Assembly (NCBI RefSeq): GCF_009882935.1
Contig: NZ_WTVA01000004.1
Location: 202,203 to 245,115, forward strand
DNA length: 42,913 nucleotides
From: Sneathiella chungangensis
GTDB taxonomy: Bacteria > Pseudomonadota > Alphaproteobacteria > Sneathiellales > Sneathiellaceae
Reading direction: 5' to 3'
The notes under the pieces are model-generated. The model was not told the DNA's origin and did not search any database. It was given only the letters and a program-made list of their open reading frames with translations. The translations under genes and the position numbers were made by a program. Position 1 is the stretch's first letter; every line of letters starts with the position of its first letter. Below are positions 26,128-34,245 of the stretch, piece by piece.

Positions 26128-27543
26128 TTAACTCTTCTTTTCCAGATTTTTGACAAACTCTTCCTTTGAGCCGTAAAATCCTGGTTCTCCGAACATTTGA
26201 TTGGCCACGAGTTCAATTTGGCTGTGGTTTGGTTCGACACCGTTCTCTTTGAGTAGCTGATGGACTGTTTCAATAATTGTATCCATCGTATCAACGCGCG
26301 CGAGTGTTCCATAAATGTCCGTATAACTGGGTCGGCCCAACGCTTCCGAAATTAGGTCCGTATAATTCAGGACGTTTAAGGGGTATTGCGCTGCCGCACC
26401 GGCCAACATTCTTTGGCATGAATGATAAATTGTGACGACGCAGTCAGCTTGCGCTGCAACGGCACCCTCCAGGAGCATACGGTAGTTCTCTCGTTGGATG
26501 TCAGGATAGGTTTCTCCAATCCCGCCGCAAACATAACCAAAATTTCTATTTTGCTTTACGGGCACCAGTTCAACATGCGGGATAGAGGCGAGAAGCTCTG
26601 TCACATGCTCAGTCACACCCGGGATCCCATCATGTTCTTGCAAAACAACACGGCGAGGAGGACAATTCGCGAACTGGCTGCGCATTTTGTCGAGATACTT
26701 GTGTAAAAACTGTGTCACATGAGCCATCGCATAATCCGGCTTGTCGTAGTTAACCCAGTTCTCGTTGAATTGAAGAAGGCAGGTCGGACACCATGAAATA
26801 ACTTCCTGAGCTTTCATTTCCTCGAAAGCGCGGCTGGTTCGACTCGCGACACGTTCATAAGATCCGATGTCTCCACTTCGATGCTGAGTCACGCCGCAGC
26901 AAAAAGACGTTCCTCCAGCTATTTCGTATAAAATTTCCAGAGCATCTAGAATTTCCATCATATTCATAACGATATGCGGCGTACGTAGCACGTTGCAACC
27001 CGTGTAGAATACGACGTCAGCCGGTCCGCGCCCCTTGGTTCGCGTAATCTTGCTAATTACGTCCGGAGGCAATTGCATACTGGAAAGGAGCCTGATGGCC
27101 TGACTCATTGCCCTGAATTTGTCGCTCGATGCCTTCCGCCTGTCACGTTCCGGTGTCCGGCTCACATCCTGTATCGTTCTTAGGCCGCTTATCCAGGAAC
27201 GGACATTGATATTTTCTGGGCAAACGTCATTGCATATTCCGCTACCGTTGCAGGCGTCAAGCCAGTCACTTGCACGGCTCGTGCTCGATTTTCCTTCGCT
27301 TAGGGACTTCAGGCCCGATACGAGCTGTCCGGCATCCTGAGACTCCAAGCCTGCTAGTGGAACAACTGGGCAAGCCTCGACGCACAATCCGCATTCGGTA
27401 CAGGAATTGGCCACTTCGCGACAGTAGTCTTCGGTAAAGTTGAGGAAGTTGTCCATATGCTGTCCCAGTGCCAGTCTATCAGCAAGAGTAAATGTTACTC
27501 CGAATGTTTCAAGATTTAGAAGTATAAGATTTCTGCGCTGCAC
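26128..27543 (-). CDS. Iron-sulfur / CCG-domain oxidoreductase (heterodisulfide-reductase-like)
   Basis: A protein of 471 residues from GTG 27543, or 442 from ATG 27456, which has GGGA upstream. Two iron-sulfur motifs are present. CTECGLCVEACP (Cys48, 51, 54, 58) is a ferredoxin type. CNGSGICNDVCP has spacing C-x5-C-x3-CP (Cys98, 104, 108) with Ser at the place of the second cysteine, the pattern that in SdhB/FrdB holds a [3Fe-4S] cluster. Two CCG-type domains follow. The first is complete (FYTGCNVLRTPH, FCCGVTQHRSGD, SWCPTCLLQF). The second is degenerate (YVCGGIGE, YHSCQRML). Relatives are GlpC, GlcF, HdrB-like and TfrB proteins. No FAD dehydrogenase partner is adjacent. Instead the flavodoxin and FNR genes are divergent from it. 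Confidence 0.88.
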   Translation of the reverse strand: MQRRNLILLNLETFGVTFTLADRLALGQHMDNFLNFTEDYCREVANSCTECGLCVEACPVVPLAGLESQDAGQLVSGLKSLSEGKSSTSRASDWLDACNGSGICNDVCPENINVRSWISGLRTIQDVSRTPERDRRKASSDKFRAMSQAIRLLSSMQLPPDVISKITRTKGRGPADVVFYTGCNVLRTPHIVMNMMEILDALEILYEIAGGTSFCCGVTQHRSGDIGSYERVASRTSRAFEEMKAQEVISWCPTCLLQFNENWVNYDKPDYAMAHVTQFLHKYLDKMRSQFANCPPRRVVLQEHDGIPGVTEHVTELLASIPHVELVPVKQNRNFGYVCGGIGETYPDIQRENYRMLLEGAVAAQADCVVTIYHSCQRMLAGAAAQYPLNVLNYTDLISEALGRPSYTDIYGTLARVDTMDTIIETVHQLLKENGVEPNHSQIELVANQMFGEPGFYGSKEEFVKNLEKKS

Positions 27544-27652
27544 ATCTAATTAATTCTGGAGGAAGAGATTTCCGCACATTTATGTGACTCGTTTATGGTT
27601 GCGACATTAGTATCGCCGTCCGAAATCAAAATGAAGGACTGCGAGGATGACG

Positions 27653-28123
27653 ATGGCAAGAGTTCAAATTCTGTTTGCCACGATGACAGGTACAGCGGAA
27701 TTGGTAGCGGAAGAACTAATGGATCATTTGTCAGGGCAATCTGTCGATTGCTCAATGGATCCTATCGATACATTTGATGTTTCGCGGCTCGAAAACCTGG
27801 AAATTATTCTGATTTGCACCTCGACAACGGGTGAAGGTGAAGTGCCTGACAACGGCCTGGAATTCCATCGCTACCTGAGAGAAGAGCAGCCCGATTTGCG
27901 ACATATACGTTTCGGAGTTTGCGGACTTGGGGACAGTAGTTACTCCGCAACTTTCAATGCTGGCGGTGCTCAGTTCGAAGCCGCTTTAATTAGTTGTGGG
28001 GCAGTGAAGATTGGGGAACGCATGTTACATGATGCAAGCAGTGAAGTTCTTCCCGAGGATCAGGCCGTAGGATGGTGCGACGATTGGCTTCGCCTCCTGA
28101 GCTTGTCGGATCAAACGGTCTGA
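27653..28123 (+). CDS. Flavodoxin
   Basis: A 156-residue FMN-binding electron carrier. The phosphate loop is FATMTGTAELVAEEL near residue 8. The isoalloxazine loops are STTGEGEVPDN and GLGDSSYSA. The fold is MioC-like, close to the FMN domain of diflavin reductases. The ATG at 27653 has GAGG six bases upstream, and the ATG at 27647 overlaps that site, so the later start is preferred. It lies 13 nt before the FNR gene, and its 5' region is shared with the divergent iron-sulfur gene. NADPH to FNR to flavodoxin is the obvious electron path, and the iron-sulfur protein is the likely partner. Confidence 0.9.
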   Translation: MARVQILFATMTGTAELVAEELMDHLSGQSVDCSMDPIDTFDVSRLENLEIILICTSTTGEGEVPDNGLEFHRYLREEQPDLRHIRFGVCGLGDSSYSATFNAGGAQFEAALISCGAVKIGERMLHDASSEVLPEDQAVGWCDDWLRLLSLSDQTV

Positions 28124-28136
28124 TCCTTTTTTTATC

Positions 28137-29378
28137 ATGACATTTCGATTAGCAATCGTTGGGGCAGGGCCGGCGGGGCTCTATTTGGCGGATGGGCTCA
28201 TCCGTCAAGCGGATTGCCCAATTGAGATAACAGTTTTTGAAGATCTGCCGACACCATTCGGGCTCGCGCGTTATGGGGTGGCCGGCGATCACCTGGGAAC
28301 AAAGGCTGTCACACGGTTACTTGCGCGAGTTTTTCGAAACGATGCCGTGACATATGCGGGGAACGTTCGAATAGGCGATGCAATCAGTCTCGAGTGTTTA
28401 AGGGAAAATTTTCACGCTGTGGCAATTGCTACGGGCGTAAATGAGGGGCGTAGCGGCATACCAGTTGACAGTCCTGAAATACCTGTGATTTCGGCATTTG
28501 ATTTTATTCGATGGGCGAACGGGTATCCGGATATGGATTTTCCGTTAAAGGCTGGAACCTGTCATCGCGTGGGTATTGTCGGGAACGGAAATGTCGCGTT
28601 AGATGTCGCCAGAATTTTATTGCGGGGGAAAAGCATGTATGACTCTTCAGATTTTCCCGAATCCCGGCTTTCGACAATCGGAAAAATGAAGACACGTGAG
28701 GTGCGTCTGTTGGGTCGCAGAAAGGCGGTTGATACCCGCTTTTCACCCAAAGAATTGGATGAACTTTTAAACCTTCCGGAGACGTCAATTCGTACGTTCG
28801 GAGTTGGGGAGGGGGCCAGTCCAGGTACCCCGGAAAATGCGATTCTTAAAGCGGTAAATGAAACTGCGAACGTCGAATACAGTCGTTCCGTTACCTTCCA
28901 TTTCGAATGCGATCCAATCTCCGTATCCCACAAAATTGTCAATTTCGGAGCAAGGTCGATTTGTGTTGATGCTCTTGTACTGGCAATCGGTCAGTCGATT
29001 AGCTCCCCATTTAATTTGCCATTGGCTGACGAAGGTTACATCGCAAATGAATCTGGGCAAATTACTGGTTATAAAGACCTGTATGTGGTCGGATGGGCTG
29101 GCGGCCCGCCAACTGGGACAATCGGCACCAATCGAGTGAGCTCACATAACGTGGCTAAGAAGATTTTGTCGGCGCGACATGATTTACTCTCAAAAACACT
29201 CGCATCAAATATTTTGGAGGTATTGAGAAAGGATGGCGTAAAGCCTATTGGATGGGCGGATTGGTTAGCGATCGACGACGCGGAATGTCTTGCTGGACAG
29301 CTGCGAAATCGACCGCGGGAGAAATTTACGACACGTTCAGAAATGCTGCGAGCCGTTCCAAAATATTCTGTGGATTAG
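28137..29378 (+). CDS. Ferredoxin/flavodoxin-NADP reductase, adrenodoxin-reductase (FprA) type
   Basis: A 413-residue FAD and NADPH flavoprotein of the glutathione-reductase-like FNR class. FAD site: LAIVGAGPAGLYLADGL. Family signature: PTPFGLARYGVAGDH. NADPH site: VGIVGNGNVALDVARILL. C-terminal FAD loop: VVGWAGGPPTGTIGTN. Members such as adrenodoxin reductase and FprA pass electrons from NADPH to ferredoxins or flavodoxins, and here a flavodoxin gene is 13 nt upstream. It converges with LysR regulator 1 with almost no gap. Confidence 0.92.
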   Translation: MTFRLAIVGAGPAGLYLADGLIRQADCPIEITVFEDLPTPFGLARYGVAGDHLGTKAVTRLLARVFRNDAVTYAGNVRIGDAISLECLRENFHAVAIATGVNEGRSGIPVDSPEIPVISAFDFIRWANGYPDMDFPLKAGTCHRVGIVGNGNVALDVARILLRGKSMYDSSDFPESRLSTIGKMKTREVRLLGRRKAVDTRFSPKELDELLNLPETSIRTFGVGEGASPGTPENAILKAVNETANVEYSRSVTFHFECDPISVSHKIVNFGARSICVDALVLAIGQSISSPFNLPLADEGYIANESGQITGYKDLYVVGWAGGPPTGTIGTNRVSSHNVAKKILSARHDLLSKTLASNILEVLRKDGVKPIGWADWLAIDDAECLAGQLRNRPREKFTTRSEMLRAVPKYSVD

Positions 29379-29379
29379 T

Positions 29380-30270
29380 TTAAGGAAGGCTAGTTTCTTG
29401 AAGGATCCAATCCGAGAATGCCTTTTCGATATATGTTATATTTTCTTCGTTGCGTGTGGAGAGGAAGTATTTTTGTCCTGACCGAACACGGCGTTCGAAT
29501 GGTGCGATGAACGAGCGATCAATCAGCTGTGCTTTTTCCAGCAAGTTGTCGCCCAATGTGAAACCCACCCCGCTTCGGACCAGTTCCAACGCGTCTCGCG
29601 CATTTTGCACGTAAATATTCTGCTGGTTTTCAGGCTGCTCAAGTCCGACTTCAGCAAACCATTTGGAAAAAAGCGTTCCGTCATCGTCATGCACCAGGGT
29701 ACGCTCGCGCATACTTTCCAACGACACCTTTCCCTGTAACGGTAACTGGCTCGCGCTGCAAACCGGGTAAACGGACAGTTCAAAAAGTTCAACAACACGC
29801 CTATTGGAATAATGCGTTCGATTAATCGAAATGGTTATATCTGCGGGCACATCTGTTTTCGTTTGTCCTGGTGGAAGACGAAGAAACTCAATGCTGAGAT
29901 TTCGATACCGATTAATGAAGCGATTTAATCGCGGCAGCAGAAACAGACTCAGATATCCGGCAGGTGCGGCCACGGTGAGTTTGCCTTCAGGTTGCTCCGG
30001 ATTAAGCTCCCTTGTCCCGGCTTCCAGCGTTTGGAATGCTTGCCGGGTCGTTCGTGAAAGACGATCTCCTGAGATCGTCAAACGAAGCCCGCGACCAACA
30101 CGTTCAAACAAAGAGACGCCAATCGCTTCCTCCAGTTTCTTGATCTGATGGCTAACTGCACTTTGCGTTATATTCAGCTCTTTGGCGGCATGGCCTAAGT
30201 GAAGATGTCTGGCAGCGACTTCAAAAGTTTCGAGCGCCTTCAACGAAATTAGATTTCCCTGGATTTTCAT
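29380..30270 (-). CDS. LysR-family regulator, GcvA-like (LysR 1)
   Basis: A 296-residue LysR-type regulator. The helix-turn-helix (ALETFEVAARHLHLGHAAKELNITQSAVSHQIKKLEEAIG) is close to the GcvA subgroup. The effector domain begins near residue 90. It is divergent from the ureohydrolase gene. The shared gap has a 15-bp palindrome whose arms are CTAAT, the known GcvA box, so it probably controls the ureohydrolase operon and itself. Confidence 0.92.
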   Translation of the reverse strand: MKIQGNLISLKALETFEVAARHLHLGHAAKELNITQSAVSHQIKKLEEAIGVSLFERVGRGLRLTISGDRLSRTTRQAFQTLEAGTRELNPEQPEGKLTVAAPAGYLSLFLLPRLNRFINRYRNLSIEFLRLPPGQTKTDVPADITISINRTHYSNRRVVELFELSVYPVCSASQLPLQGKVSLESMRERTLVHDDDGTLFSKWFAEVGLEQPENQQNIYVQNARDALELVRSGVGFTLGDNLLEKAQLIDRSFIAPFERRVRSGQKYFLSTRNEENITYIEKAFSDWILQETSLP

Positions 30271-30298
30271 TCACAATTACCTTCAAGCATTGCAACCA

Positions 30299-30313
30299 AT
30301 TAGTTTTTCTAAT
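30299..30313 (+). promoter_or_regulatory. LysR box in the LysR 1 / ureohydrolase gap
   Basis: ATTAG, five bases TTTTT, then CTAAT: a perfect inverted repeat with the T-N11-A form of LysR sites and the CTAAT core described for GcvA. It lies 29 nt upstream of the LysR 1 start and 82 nt upstream of the ureohydrolase start. Confidence 0.6.
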
Positions 30314-30394
30314 CGATAGATTAAATTCTTATCAATATTCATTCAAGAAATATGACTGTACTGTCTTCGGAAACTAAAGACACGGAGATCATAA

Positions 30395-31507
30395 ATGGCT
30401 CGAATTGACCCTAAGAAACTTGCAAGGTACTGCCAGATTGCGAATGATTTAGATGCCGGGAAGAGCCTAAGAGACTCTAATGATCGCGATGAAAAGGCAC
30501 GCGCTTTCCAGGCGCGGCTTTACAAGGAAGGTGTCGATTATTCCAGCGGTAATTTTCGTACGACTGGAATGTATAGATTTCCACACCAAAAAAGCCTTCA
30601 AAACGTGGATATCGCATGTGTCGGGTTACCTTTGGACAGAGGCGTACCTTTCGACCGGGTCGGAACGCGTCAGGGACCGCAGGCCCTTAGATATTGGTCA
30701 AATTCAGAAGGCGGATTTCATGAGACCTCCGGTTTCAATGTTATGGAGAATTGTTCCGTCATTGATTGGGGCGATCTTTCTTTTGCCAAAAGCGGTTTCG
30801 ATCTTTCAGCAAATATTGATGAAATAGCGGACTTGTATCTCGGATTCCAGGAAGCCGGTGTGTCAGTTTTTTCAATCGGCGGTGAACATACATGCACGCT
30901 TGGTATACTCAAGGGGCTGAGCGGCAATGGCGAAAATCCCCTTTCACTCATTCAGCTCGACGCGCATCACGACACTCTAGGGACTATGAACGGGTCGTTG
31001 ATAAATGACGGATCGGTGTTCCGGGTTGCCGTTATGAATGGCTACATAGATCCCGAAAAAACAATTCAAATTGGCGTTCGCGGCCGCAATCTTATGGGGC
31101 TTGAGTTTGCTAAGACAGTTGGGATTACAACAATAACTGCGCGAGCTGCCCAGGAACAGGGCATGGCAAGTGTTGCGGAGAAAGTGCATGAAATTGTTGG
31201 AGACAGTCCGAGCTATCTCTCGATCTGCTCTGATGTATTTGACGTGTCGGTTATGCCGGGAACGACACTGCCGTCGGCTTTCGGTCTGATGTCAAGAGAA
31301 GTGCGTGATTTGCTCGATCAACTACATAGCGTGAATTTATTCGGTGCGGATCTAATGGAGTTTTCGCCCGTTCACGATCCAACCGCTTCTTCCGGAGCGC
31401 TTGCGGCGGCAATTGGGTATGAACTGCTGACAATTCTCGGTATTTCAGTATGCCGACGCAATTCTGGCACAACTCGACAAACTGTTTGGAATAAGGCGGA
31501 GGTTTGA
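30395..31507 (+). CDS. Ureohydrolase (arginase/agmatinase) family protein with an atypical metal site
   Basis: A 370-residue member of the arginase fold, which cleaves guanidino groups to urea and an amine using two metal ions. Ligands seen are His165 (GGEHT, where GGDH is usual), Asp189, His191 and Asp193 (DAHHD), Asp280 and the substrate-side Glu322. The usual SxDxD motif is changed: SICSDVFDV puts Cys278 at the first of the two aspartates. The N-terminus is about 60 residues longer than in agmatinase. The substrate could be a guanidino acid, and the neighbours deal with pyrroline and keto-acid chemistry. The stop codon is one base before the GTG of LysR 2, whose GGAGG lies inside this gene, so the two are coupled. 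Confidence 0.85.
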   Translation: MARIDPKKLARYCQIANDLDAGKSLRDSNDRDEKARAFQARLYKEGVDYSSGNFRTTGMYRFPHQKSLQNVDIACVGLPLDRGVPFDRVGTRQGPQALRYWSNSEGGFHETSGFNVMENCSVIDWGDLSFAKSGFDLSANIDEIADLYLGFQEAGVSVFSIGGEHTCTLGILKGLSGNGENPLSLIQLDAHHDTLGTMNGSLINDGSVFRVAVMNGYIDPEKTIQIGVRGRNLMGLEFAKTVGITTITARAAQEQGMASVAEKVHEIVGDSPSYLSICSDVFDVSVMPGTTLPSAFGLMSREVRDLLDQLHSVNLFGADLMEFSPVHDPTASSGALAAAIGYELLTILGISVCRRNSGTTRQTVWNKAEV

Positions 31508-31508
31508 A

Positions 31509-32546
31509 GTGAACGCATATGCTGATCTTAAAATAGCTTCGTTAGAAAGCGAGCCTGCAAATCCTTGTCGCGCACCCGGTATTGCCTGCCTAGTGAAGGA
31601 AGAAAAGCCGACGGCGAAGTATAAAAGACTGAAATTCTCGGACAAGCTACTCAGGAATCTGGATTGGAACCTGGTGAGAACCTTCGTTTCAATTGTTTCG
31701 AACAGGAGTTTAACCCGCGCTGGCGAAGAGCTCTATCGAACACAGCCCGCGATCAGCGCCGCGCTAAAGCGATTAGAAGACAGTCTTGGCGTCGTGCTAA
31801 TGGATCGCTCGAAATCTGATTTTCGACTCACGTCCGAAGGAATTGCTATATACAAATTTGCCCTTCGCGTACAACGCTCAATTGGGAATATCTGCTCCAT
31901 TGCCGCGAAGGAAGCCCCGGATACAGCTATACATATTTATGTTGCTGAATGCGCCGTTTCTCCTTCAATACTTAAGGTCATTACAGCGGAATTTGCTGCC
32001 AACACGAATATTGGCACAGATCTTCGAATCCTCGGGGAGTCCGAGTTTCGGGATACACTAATCGCGGATCCGAATGCCTGGTTCATCTCCACTACAACTG
32101 ACTGTCGTCAAGGTGACGCGACCTTTGTTCTCAATGAGTCCTCCATGAGCGTCTATTGTGGTCTGAGCGGGTTGGAAGTCGATTGCGCTCATTGCCGTAC
32201 ATCGTCATCAACTTGGATCGACGTCAGTTGGGGATTGAACGAGCAGGACAGTATGTGTGAAGTGCGGCGCCAGATGAATATGCAAAACTCTCCTTCAATG
32301 ACTGTGTCCTCCTTCGATCGCGTTCGTGATTTAGTTGTCGCAGGATTAGGTGTTTCGGTGCTGCCTGATGACCTTGTCAAGGATGAATTAAGTGCTGAAA
32401 AAGTAATAAGAATTTCTCCTCAAAGTCAAATTTCATTGAAGACAATTCTTCGTTTACCCCGGGCTTTCGTCGCTCTTTCTGAGATTGAACGAGAGGCCGT
32501 TACCAACCTTCAAAAAAGCCTCTCGTCAATTTCAAGAAAGATTTGA
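31509..32546 (+). CDS. LysR-family regulator 2
   Basis: A 345-residue LysR-type regulator with an unusual N-terminal extension of about 50 residues before the helix-turn-helix (WNLVRTFVSIVSNRSLTRAGEELYRTQPAISAALKRLEDSLG). The start is GTG at 31509 with a perfect GGAGG six bases upstream, inside the end of the ureohydrolase gene. The extension therefore seems to be translated. The effector domain is cysteine-richer than usual (YCGLSGLEVDCAHC). It is transcribed towards the second TRAP operon. Confidence 0.88.
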   Translation: MNAYADLKIASLESEPANPCRAPGIACLVKEEKPTAKYKRLKFSDKLLRNLDWNLVRTFVSIVSNRSLTRAGEELYRTQPAISAALKRLEDSLGVVLMDRSKSDFRLTSEGIAIYKFALRVQRSIGNICSIAAKEAPDTAIHIYVAECAVSPSILKVITAEFAANTNIGTDLRILGESEFRDTLIADPNAWFISTTTDCRQGDATFVLNESSMSVYCGLSGLEVDCAHCRTSSSTWIDVSWGLNEQDSMCEVRRQMNMQNSPSMTVSSFDRVRDLVVAGLGVSVLPDDLVKDELSAEKVIRISPQSQISLKTILRLPRAFVALSEIEREAVTNLQKSLSSISRKI

Positions 32547-32618
32547 GGGAGTAAGCAAACTGACAAAATTCTCAACCCAATCATGTAAATCTCGTCCTAC
32601 AAGGAAAAGGAAAGAAAA

Positions 32619-33656
32619 ATGAGAAAACTATCAACGCTGATAACAGCCTCAGTTGCGGCATTGGCCATTAGCTCCTCATCAGCCCAAGCTGCAACGAAAA
32701 TGAATATGGCGACAAGTTGGGGCGGCGGACCGATGATTGAGTCGGTTGCTCAAAAATTTGCCGACAGCGTCGCAACTTTATCGGGCGGCGAGATAGAGAT
32801 CATCGTCTATCCAGGCGGAACCCTCGGCAGTCCTCTGGAGGTTTCAGAAACCGTGAAAACAGGCCTGGCTGAAGCAGGGCATAGTTCTGCTAACTATGAC
32901 TGGGGCAAAAACCCGGCTAATATTTTCTTTGGAGGCTGGGCAGGCGGTTTGTCACCTGATCAGATGCTTAGTTGGCTCTACCAGGGTGGTGGTCTCCAGC
33001 TCTATAAAGAATTCAGGCTTGAGACCGCCGGGGTAATCGAAATGCCATGCGGCATGACGCCGCGTGAAGCCGGGATGCATAGTCGGAAGTCCGTCAAAAC
33101 CCTCGAAGATATAAAGGGACTTAAAATTAGAACCGCCGGCGTCTGGTCGGCTATCATATCTGATCTCGGAGCGACAACTGTTAGTTTGCCGGCCTCCGAA
33201 ATCTTCTCAGCGTTGGAGCGCGGCGTCGTCGATGCCATTGAATGGAACTCATTCTCTTTGAACCGGGCGGAAGGCTTTCATAATCTCGCCGAATATTTAA
33301 TCGTCCCTGGCGTTCATCAACCGGTTGTCGTGACGAGCTGTCTTTTCAACCCGGAGGCATGGTCGAAATTAAGCGAGAGAGATAAGGCCATAATTGAGGT
33401 CGCCGCCAAGGAAGTCACTTTCGATTTTTACGAAAAACTTCAATTCGAAGATATCGATGCCTATAAATTCTTCCAATCCTCAGGTGTGAAGATTGTTGAA
33501 CTAGATGATGAGGTAAAGGCGGCTGTCAAGACGAGTATAGATAAATGGGCGACCGCTACCTTGGAAAAAGAGGGGGACGACAGTTGGTTCGCGCGGCTTT
33601 ATCATGACCAAGAAAATTTCCGTAAAAACTGGCTATTGTTGAGCGGATACCGTTGA
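32619..33656 (+). CDS. TRAP substrate-binding protein, TakP-like (system 2)
   Basis: A 345-residue exported receptor with a signal peptide cleaved near AQA (residue 24). The segment EIFSALERGVVDAIEWNSF followed by VPGVHQP is the signature of the TakP-like DctP subgroup, whose known members bind 2-oxo acids through a conserved arginine and sodium ion (LKIRTAGVWS here). It is first of the second TRAP set, just after LysR 2. The ligand is probably a 2-oxo acid or related carboxylate, which is inference. Confidence 0.9.
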   Translation: MRKLSTLITASVAALAISSSSAQAATKMNMATSWGGGPMIESVAQKFADSVATLSGGEIEIIVYPGGTLGSPLEVSETVKTGLAEAGHSSANYDWGKNPANIFFGGWAGGLSPDQMLSWLYQGGGLQLYKEFRLETAGVIEMPCGMTPREAGMHSRKSVKTLEDIKGLKIRTAGVWSAIISDLGATTVSLPASEIFSALERGVVDAIEWNSFSLNRAEGFHNLAEYLIVPGVHQPVVVTSCLFNPEAWSKLSERDKAIIEVAAKEVTFDFYEKLQFEDIDAYKFFQSSGVKIVELDDEVKAAVKTSIDKWATATLEKEGDDSWFARLYHDQENFRKNWLLLSGYR

Positions 33657-33732
33657 TCACGGATGCAAGTCTATTCACGGTCGGGGCCAAAGGTTTATCG
33701 ATATTCCTTTGGCCCAATCGTCGGGGTGCAAG

Positions 33733-34245
33733 ATGCTAGCATATGTCAAATTCTTCAATCGCCTTGGTAAAGGCTGCGGTGTTTTTGCCTCCGTTGCCGT
33801 GATCATTCTCTCGTTACTTATGTTGTTGGAGGTCGGGTTGCGGTACTTAGCAGGAGCGCCGACGATCTGGAGTTATGAAGTAAGCTATATGCTCAACGGA
33901 GTCGCCTTTGTATTTGGTTTTTCTTATGTGACTCTCAAGAATGAGCATATTTGCGTTGACTTCCTCTCCAGCCGCATGCCGACGAAAGTGAATGCCACAA
34001 TAAATCTTTTGGTGACCCTAGCACTGATATTCCCCTTGTTTTGCTGGCTTGCATTCCATGTTTCAGCCGATGCAATCAAGTTTTTTGAAGATGGCCGAAC
34101 GTCCGGAGTTTCGGCGTGGAATCCTGTAATTTGGCCGTATAAATCTTTGCTTGCCATCGGGCTTATCTTTGCAGCATTGCAACTTTTTAATTCATTGGTC
34201 GGTCTCTTTCTAAAGGTCGCCTTCAATTCCGAGATCAAGGAATGA
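33733..34245 (+). CDS. TRAP small membrane subunit (DctQ type), system 2
   Basis: A 170-residue protein with four predicted helices. The family region AGAPTIWSYEVSYMLNGVAFVFGFSYVTLKNEH aligns with DctQ proteins of TakQ type. ATG 33733 with GGGGTG upstream is preferred over a TTG at 33709. Its stop codon overlaps the permease start (ATGA), showing tight coupling. Confidence 0.88.
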   Translation: MLAYVKFFNRLGKGCGVFASVAVIILSLLMLLEVGLRYLAGAPTIWSYEVSYMLNGVAFVFGFSYVTLKNEHICVDFLSSRMPTKVNATINLLVTLALIFPLFCWLAFHVSADAIKFFEDGRTSGVSAWNPVIWPYKSLLAIGLIFAALQLFNSLVGLFLKVAFNSEIKE

